The notes under the pieces: generated by a model | Seen by the model: the letters and a program-made list of their open reading frames with translations, nothing else | What the model was told of the DNA's origin: nothing | Database searches by the model: none | Shown here: in pieces, positions 58,695-64,000 of the stretch | Numbering within the stretch: position 1 is the stretch's first letter | How the letters are laid out: every line of letters starts with the position of its first letter | Assembly: GCA_036785325.1 (NCBI GenBank) | Contig: JAXIVH010000131.1 | Span: 259,650 to 323,649 of the forward strand | DNA: 64,000 nt | DNA from: Urophycis tenuis | Taxonomy: Eukaryota; Chordata; Actinopteri; Gadiformes; Phycidae | Direction of reading: 5' to 3' | Position numbers and translations under genes: made by a program

Positions 58695-58925
58695 GTTCTC
58701 CTAACCTCTGGATCATCTTGAAGCATTGGGCCCAGTGTCTGTATTACTGGCCAACTTTCCTCTGGTTTCCATAGAAACTCTGGTGCATGAATCCATCTCC
58801 TCTGCTTCATGAACTTTCTGGCATTCAACCCTCTGGATGAGTTGTCAGCAGGGTTGTCTTTGCTGCCTACATATTTCCACTGCGACAGCTCTGTGTTGTC
58901 TCGTATAAATGAGACTGTTTGCCAC
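58695..58925 (-). pseudogene. pol: BEL/Pao pol segment in shifted frame (RNase H end to linker)
   Basis: Homology continues in a different frame here, readable as FIRDNTELSQWKYVGSKDN, then ADNSSRGLNA and HAPEFLWKPEESWP, the conserved block between RNase H and integrase. So one frame change lies near 58925 and a compensating one near 58695. Confidence 0.85.
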
Positions 58926-60725
58926 ATAGGTTTTGAACCTGGCTTGGTCAGTGGCAATGTACTTAAGGACTGTTTGGCTATCTGTCCAGAAAACTGAGGG
59001 CTCTAAGTCAAGGTGTAATTCTTTTCTCAGCATTCTGTCCACTTTAACTGACAGAGCAGCCGCCGCCAGCTCCAGTCTTGGCACTGTGATGGTCTTTAAG
59101 GGTAACACTCTAGACTTGCCAAATACAAAGGTGACATGCACTACATCTTTCTGGTTCACCTGTCTGATGTAGCTCACAGAGCCATAGCCACTCTCACTGG
59201 CGTCTGCAAAATGATGCAGTTCAGCACACCTGGTCCCTCCGAATCCCTCTGGTTTCAGACATCGCTGCACACTGAAGCCTTTTATCATCTCCAAGCTGCT
59301 GGTCCATTCCATCCATCGCTTTGACGTGGCCTGTGGCAAAGGCTCATCCCATCCAAAGCCCGCCTGACAGAGCTCCTGTAGCAACTGCTTGGCTGGAAGA
59401 ATGAGAGGGGCAAGAAAGCCGAGTGGGTCAAAAACAGAGCTGACAACAGACAGTATGCCTCTGCGTGTATGTGGCTTTTGGCTTAGGTTGATGTTGAATT
59501 TGAAGCTATCTGAGTCTACACACCATTGCAGTCCTAATGCTCTTTCAACTGGCAGGCTGTCTTTGTCAAGATCAAGTGACTTTATGTCTTTGGCTCTGTG
59601 CTCTTTGGGAATAGATGACAGCACTGCACGACTATTGCTCACCCACTGAGTTAGCTGGAACCCACCTTTGCTCCACAATGCAGTGAGATCTCTTACCAGC
59701 TGGATGGTATCAGACTCTCTGGCCACTGACCTGGCACAGTCGTCAACATAAAAGTTGTGCCTGATGGTCTCAACTACCTGAGGGGAAAAGCAGCTTTCAT
59801 TGTCAGTGGCAGTTTTTTGGAGAGCAAAGTTTGCAATGCTTGGGGAAGACACAGCGCCAAAGATGTGCACAAGCATACGGTGTTCTTTTGGGGTCTGACT
59901 GGTGTCACCTTGTGGCCACCAAAGGAATCGCAGGTAGTCAACATCAGACTTTGCCACTCTGACCTGGTGGAACATTGATTTGACGTCAGCCATGATTCCA
60001 ATGGGCTCTTTGCGAAACCTCATGACGACTCCAAGGAGAGAGTTGGTGAGGTCTGGACCCTGTAGCAGTTCCTTGTTGAGTGATACCCCTTGGAATGACG
60101 CAGCACAGTCGAACACTACTCTGAGTTTTTTCTTTTTAGGGTGGTAAACCCCGTGGTGTGGCAAAAACCAGGTTGTTCCTAGTGGCTGCATGAGTTCCTC
60201 CTGTGGGATTTCCTCAGCATAGTTGTTCTCAAAGATGTCAGTGAGAAACGCTGTGTATTCCTGTTTGAACTGCTCATTCTTTGACATTTTCCTTTTCAGG
60301 CTATGCAGACGCTGTTCTGCCATTTGCCTATTGCTTGGCATGTGCACCTTTGCTTTCCTGAAAGGCAGTCTCAAACTGTAGTGGCCATTCTCCAGTACTG
60401 CCTCCTTTGCCATGCCTATGAATGCTTTGTCCTCGACAGACATTTCTGTCTTTTCCTCTGATGCCTTTTCCTGGAAATCCTGATTAAACTGCGAGATCAG
60501 CAGCTTTTCCAGACCCGCAACATAGATCCTATTGACTGTCACACTTCCCCCAGTACCAGCAGCACTTCTCAATGGCCCATTTACCACCCACCCTAACAGT
60601 GTTCTAACTGCGTAGGGACCCCCATTTTGGCTATTTATTACCTCCCACGGTTCTATTAGGTGTGGAGTATTCGTGCCAATCAACAGTTCCACTTTTGAAC
60701 TAATGGAGGGAATGGTGACCTTACC
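58845..60725 (-). pseudogene. pol: BEL/Pao reverse transcriptase and RNase H
   Basis: Best preserved part, 615 open codons from about 60692. The start shows VELLIGTNTPHLIEPWE, the C-terminal part of the protease-to-RT region. Reverse transcriptase: VVFDCAASF (193-200), catalytic D236 in IMADVKSMFHQV, YLRFLWW, and the YVDD box at 315-318. The RT thumb contains SVFDPLGFLAPLILPAK (419-435). RNase H: D497 in HHFADASESGYG, E541 in PRLELAAAA and D571 in FWTDSQTVL, all retained. Family role: copies the element RNA into DNA and degrades the template. The last 20 or so codons before the stop at 58845 are out-of-frame sequence after the shift near 58925. Two TGA stops (60737-60735 and 60728-60726) cut it off from the protease. 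Confidence 0.95.
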
Positions 60726-60734
60726 TCAGTAAGG

Positions 60735-61304
60735 TCAATGCGCCAGGTCACTTTGCTTGGGGATGCTGCTACTGGTTACTGGCATGTCCTTTTGAGTCAA
60801 GGCGTCAGGAAGATGGAAGAATGTGTCGCTGTCCAGTGCTGAAACCTCCAATCCTGATATGACATGCGCTGGGACTGATGTTTCCTGATTCATGGTGCGC
60901 AGAAGTATGCACGTTCTCTTTCCTTTTAGATTGAGCCGTGTCCTGAGCTCCTCTGAGCAGAAGGTGGCAGAAGACCCAGGATCCAACAGAGTGTATGTTT
61001 GTATGACATGGCTGCCCTTTGCTGCCTTGACATTCACTGGAACTATGGAAAGAACGCTCTCATGGTCTCCGGCCCCTATATGAGCACAAGACTCTGCTAC
61101 ACTAACAACAGATGGCCTGTCTGTTTCCTTGGTTGCAATGTGGAGGATGCTGGGATGGGTTCGTTTGCACACATCACAGGTAAGACGCCTATTGCAATCT
61201 TTACTAATGTGACCTGGGTTAAGACATCCATAGCAGATGCCCTTGGTTTTCAAAAAGCTTAACTTGTCTCTATGGGCCTTTTTTTCCAAACTTTTAGCAT
61301 GAGT
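60735..61304 (-). pseudogene. gag-pro: BEL/Pao zinc knuckles and aspartic protease
   Basis: The piece has a CCHC knuckle (C19, C22, H27, C32 in CYGCLNPGHISKDC, counting from 61289) followed by a second Cys/His cluster (CDVCKRTH), which in the family binds RNA. About 65 residues later is the protease active-site region TYTLLDPGSSATFC, with catalytic D103. The residue after the aspartate is Pro where most retropepsins have Ser or Thr; as I recall, several fish BEL/Pao copies share this. Flanking stops are TAG at 61307-61305 and TGA at 60737-60735, both in the reading frame of gag. Spacing from the gag block is short, which suggests an internal deletion. Confidence 0.88.
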
Positions 61305-61307
61305 CTA

Positions 61308-62132
61308 GTGCATGTTTGGAGCTACAAAAGGGACATGATGGGTCAGGCTTTGCTCCGGTGACAGGGGCTACACTAGTCGGCGTTGTTGTTGTAGCTCAAA
61401 CGCCTTGTTGCACCATTTCTCCCTGAGCTGGTATGGCAACTTCACAGCAATGCTTTTCATGGTGGATATGGTGTCCAGCTCCATGTATGACATCTCCTCC
61501 ATTGCGTTGCAGCAGCTTCTCAGGAACATGGCGTAATCCTGCAGGGACTTGGCATTTTGTTGTTTGATCTGCGGCCATGAGAGGGCTTTTTCCAAGTAGG
61601 CGCAAGAGATCTTATACTCGTTGCCAAAGTTTTCCTTCAGTAATTGCAAAGCCTTTTGGTATCCTCGATCCGGTGCCATATATTCACAGCTTTTAACTAG
61701 CCGCTGAGCTTGGCCCTTTGTATACTGAATGAGGAATTGCAAACGGTCTCTGTGGTTGTCGGTTTTCCGTTCAATCATGTTTTCCAAACCGTGTATAAAT
61801 GACGTGTATTCAAGTACCTCACCATCAAAGACCGGAATGCTGCCCTGTGGTAAGGTGGAAGACAGCTGTTGCTTCATGAGCAGTCTGGTCAGTTCATTGT
61901 GATTTTCCAACACTTTGATCATATGACTGTCATGCGGCGAGCTGGGCGTAGAGGGTGTTTGAGCCTGAGGCTGAAGCTGGTACTGTTGCTGAAGTGGCAA
62001 TTGAGACTGCAGTTGAGGCTGAGGCCATGCTGGGGGCTGAGGCTTCAGCTGCAGTTGAGGCTGAGGCCATGGTGGGAGCTGGGGCTGAAGCTGCAGTTGA
62101 GGCTGAGGCCCTGGTGGGGGCTGAGGCTGCGG
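61308..62132 (-). pseudogene. gag: BEL/Pao gag, C-terminal part (DUF1759-like)
   Basis: After a Pro/Gln-rich linker, the block from about 61900 reads IPVFDGEVLEYTSF, MIERKTDNHRDRLQFLIQYT, GQAQRLVKSCEYM, ALQLLKENFGN and KLPYQLREKW: the DUF1759 signature of BEL/Pao gag. The family uses gag to assemble the particle. An in-frame TAG at 61370-61368 follows the block, and the about 20 codons between it and the next TAG (61307) have no family resemblance, pointing to local decay or deletion. No frameshift separates this from the N-terminal part. Confidence 0.88.
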
Positions 62133-62140
62133 CTAAGACT
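62013..62140 (-). repeat. 42-bp tandem repeat in gag linker
   Basis: About three 42-base units (62013, 62055, 62097) containing ttgaggctgaggcc. On the minus strand each encodes a 14-residue Pro/Gln-rich unit (PQPQLQLQ). Length is a multiple of three, so copy changes keep the frame. The stop at 62133 lies in the third unit. Confidence 0.9.
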
Positions 62141-63221
62141 GCTGTCGAAGCTGAGGTGGTAGCTGAGGTTCAAGGACTGGCTGAATGGGCAGCCGTGTAG
62201 GTAGTGTGATTTGAGCTGAACTAACAGCTGGCTGAGCTAGTGGGGAAATACTTGAATCACCTCCATAAGGAAGACTATGCGGTGCTGTGTACTGCACTTG
62301 GTCACTACTGGTGGGCCCAGGGGGTGATGTAGGTCTGCTGGGATGTGGGATAAGCAGAGGGACATTAATATGAGCAGCACTTGCTTTGGGTTTCACTGAG
62401 GGGGTGTCAAGAAAGGAAATTGGACTTTCTAGCTCTTCCATGTGTACAGTTTGTGATGCTCCTCCTTCCAACACAGACATATGAGTTGTCTCTAAATCAA
62501 AAGGAAGGGGACCGAATGGGTTCCTTTCAGCAGCCTTTAGGTAATTAATTTTCGCGTTTGCAGCATCCAATTTGACGCTAAGCTCAAGCGCTTCTCTTCG
62601 CTTGCGCAACATTAACTCTTGCTCCTCAATAGCATGTTTTTGCTGCAGTTTAGGTACCGTGGCCAATAAAGCTTCTCGCTTTGCTTCAGCACTAATGCGC
62701 AAAGATCGGGTCGAGGTGTGGGATCTGCCTGATGAAGCGCTAGACCTATGCGATCGCGCATCTGAAAAGTCTAACTCTGCATTGCCAAGCTCTACTGGGG
62801 CTTTGCCAGGGACAGATGCGACAGGTTCGTGCGCTTCTTTGGCTGAGGAAGTCACTTCAGTTGCGCCAGGGGAGCTGGGGTTTTCGGCAGACTTAATCCA
62901 TTCAAACACCTGATCAATAAAAGCAGCAATGTCTGCAAGTTTCGGCTTGTACCAATTCTCCTCATCTTCCATGCGTGCGGTTTCATCAAGCATACCTGCT
63001 TACGTTGCATGCAACGCTTTGAATTCTTCAAGAAATTCATTAAACTTAGTCATATTTTCTTTCACTTCGTCAATAAATTCCTTGTCTGCCATTAAATCAT
63101 TCACAATGTTGACTCTCCTTGTAATATGAGACATTTTTCCTTGTCTTGCTTTGCACATACGCAGCACTGCTTCATCCTCGATGAATGCAACAGGTGTCTC
63201 AGATTCATTTGATTCGGCCAT
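62133..63221 (-). pseudogene. gag: BEL/Pao gag, N-terminal part
   Basis: Starts at an ATG (63221; MAESNESETPVAFIEDEAVL) that is the first in-frame Met after the leader. A TAA at 63002-63000 splits it into 73 and about 286 codons in the same frame; a TAG at 62135-62133 ends it inside a 42-base tandem repeat. Visible features: an acidic N terminus, a Ser-rich patch (SHRSSASSGRSHTSTRS), a long charged helix likely to form a coiled coil (QKHAIEEQELMLRKRREALE) and a Pro-rich tail. This layout matches the N-terminal gag extension of fish BEL/Pao elements; no enzymatic domain is expected. Confidence 0.75.
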
Positions 63222-63740
63222 TGTTTAAAAAGTAAAGTTCCAGGTCACAAAAATAATGATTTTCTTTCTCTCAATTTTACAAGTCCAATAACTCCAAAAA
63301 TAGTTCCTTTTCCTTGCAAACTTAAACGTTGGGTTTCTTCCTAAATTAACTGCGTTACCGCTGCACCTGTTTTGTCATTAATTAACTACAAAAAACAATG
63401 ATATCAAAAAATCTTCTCCGAAAACACGAACCAAACTTGTTTCTAAATAGTCCAAAGATTTTTGTCTTAACGAAAAAGTTCTTATTCTTGTTGCATTTCG
63501 CCGTACATAGCCCCAGCGAAGTGATTCCTTTGTTCTCACGGAGTCCTTTGTCGCAATCTTGCGCGCAGGCCGAGATTTCTATTTTCCTCCAGCGCGCAGT
63601 GCAATCTCTCCGTTGTCCAAGTGTTCAAAAGTGATCTAAAGTTGCAGTAGTTCTTGACTATTGTACTGGCAGAAAAACAGTTTATGGCTTTCCCTGTAGC
63701 CCAAGTCCTGTAGTCCTATCCGTTTTTCCCGTTGAGAAGA
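63222..63740 (-). other. 5' leader of BEL/Pao element
   Basis: Between the LTR and the gag start. AT-rich, without a reading frame in element orientation. A primer-binding site should begin near 63740, but I could not match the sequence there to a tRNA 3' end. Confidence 0.6.
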
Positions 63741-63926
63741 CAGGTTTTGCAGTGTTTGACTCATACCCTGATAATCTAATGAGATGGTTTTGTCCGGAAA
63801 TGTTGCCGTTTTATTACAAAGTAAAATAAATACAAACAAAAGGATGCAATGGGATGCAAAAGTGTTAAAGTCTATACATTAGCACAACTGTGACACAACG
63901 TTAAGTGCAGGAGCAGTACGTCTTAG
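63741..63926 (-). repeat. 5' LTR of BEL/Pao element, partial
   Basis: Matches 56587-56773 along 186 bases with four differences. Similarity stops abruptly after tcttag at 63926, while the other LTR appears to continue for another 179 bases. What follows is an unrelated hairpin, so this LTR is truncated or interrupted. Confidence 0.8.
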
Positions 63927-63974
63927 CAGCAGCAGCAGCCGGACTCACAGCCTGGGAGTCCGCTGCTGCTGCTG
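63927..63974. repeat. CAG/CTG inverted repeat (hairpin)
   Basis: cagcagcagcagccggactc (63927-63946) pairs with gagtccgctgctgctgctg (63956-63974) around a 9-base loop, with a single-base bulge. It begins exactly where LTR similarity ends. Confidence 0.85.
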
Positions 63975-64000
63975 AAGTGCTTGCTGCGTCCCACAAGTTA
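63975..64000. other. Window edge
   Basis: Too short to classify. Confidence 0.4.

Larger units (their letters stand above)
56587..63926 (-). mobile_element. BEL/Pao LTR retrotransposon, defective
   Basis: The overall element, read on the minus strand: 5' LTR part (63926-63741), leader, gag, zinc knuckles, protease, reverse transcriptase, RNase H, integrase, 3' UTR and 3' LTR (56952-56587). The gag-to-pol order in one frame and the RT/RNase H/integrase signatures are those of the BEL/Pao superfamily. No envelope-like frame is present. From 63221 to about 58926 a single frame is kept but broken by six stops (63002, 62135, 61370, 61307, 60737 and 60728, counted at their first base). The frame then changes near 58925, 58695 and 57975. 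The internal coding region totals about 6.1 kb, near the usual size for the family. Confidence 0.93.

Noticed and set aside
61869..62200. Plus-strand Ala/Glu- and Leu/Arg-rich frames
   Set aside because: Antisense of the Pro/Gln-coding 42-bp repeat in gag.

Overview
This window looks like non-coding DNA from a ray-finned (teleost) fish. The evidence is fish-type retrotransposon fragments, tRNA-headed SINE fragments, TTAA-flanked inverted-repeat elements, CpG-rich islands and an extreme density of simple repeats. That density, with (GA)n, (CA)n and homopolymeric C/G tracts every one to two kilobases, recalls codfish-like genomes, but this is only an inference. Two runs of exactly 200 N mark scaffold gaps. 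I recognise no complete host protein-coding gene, tRNA gene, rRNA gene or CRISPR array.

Layout: 1-12.7 kb is intergenic or intronic DNA with a CpG-rich start, a first TTAA-type element (4.4 kb), a tetranucleotide array (6.8-7.06 kb), long GT/CA/GA tracts, a degenerate SINE (7.9 kb) and a LINE 3' tail (10.2 kb). From 12.7 to 15.8 kb lie two 5'-truncated LINE fragments, one degenerate and one with a 222-residue open frame. From 15.8 to 35.5 kb there are simple repeats, a candidate exon (17.7 kb), a 36-bp tandem repeat grown inside a SINE head (19.7 kb), several low-repeat islands rich in homeobox/TCF/GATA-like motifs, a second candidate exon (31.8 kb) and a pair of related 120-bp elements (33.9 and 34.9 kb), one with a perfect 15-bp target duplication. 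From 35.8 to 56.4 kb there is an RTE-type LINE 3' end with an 11-bp target duplication (39.0-39.9 kb), a CpG island (40.3-40.6 kb), a minisatellite with a 245-bp higher-order period (48.8-49.4 kb) and a second, better preserved TTAA element (51.5-51.9 kb).

The right end (56.6-63.9 kb) is a BEL/Pao LTR retrotransposon on the minus strand. It carries gag (DUF1759-like), zinc knuckles, aspartic protease, reverse transcriptase, RNase H, integrase and the C-terminal integrase-associated domain. It is dead: six in-frame stops lie between gag and reverse transcriptase, and the frame changes at three points in pol. The catalytic residues remain visible and the comparable LTR parts differ at only four positions in about 186, so the insertion is fairly recent. 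The upstream LTR stops matching at a CAG/CTG hairpin near the window end.

I found no convincing new biological system. The most informative signals are mechanistic: tandem growth of a SINE head, the higher-order minisatellite, target duplications that fix insertion boundaries, the hairpin at the LTR break, and a few candidate exons and regulatory islands.
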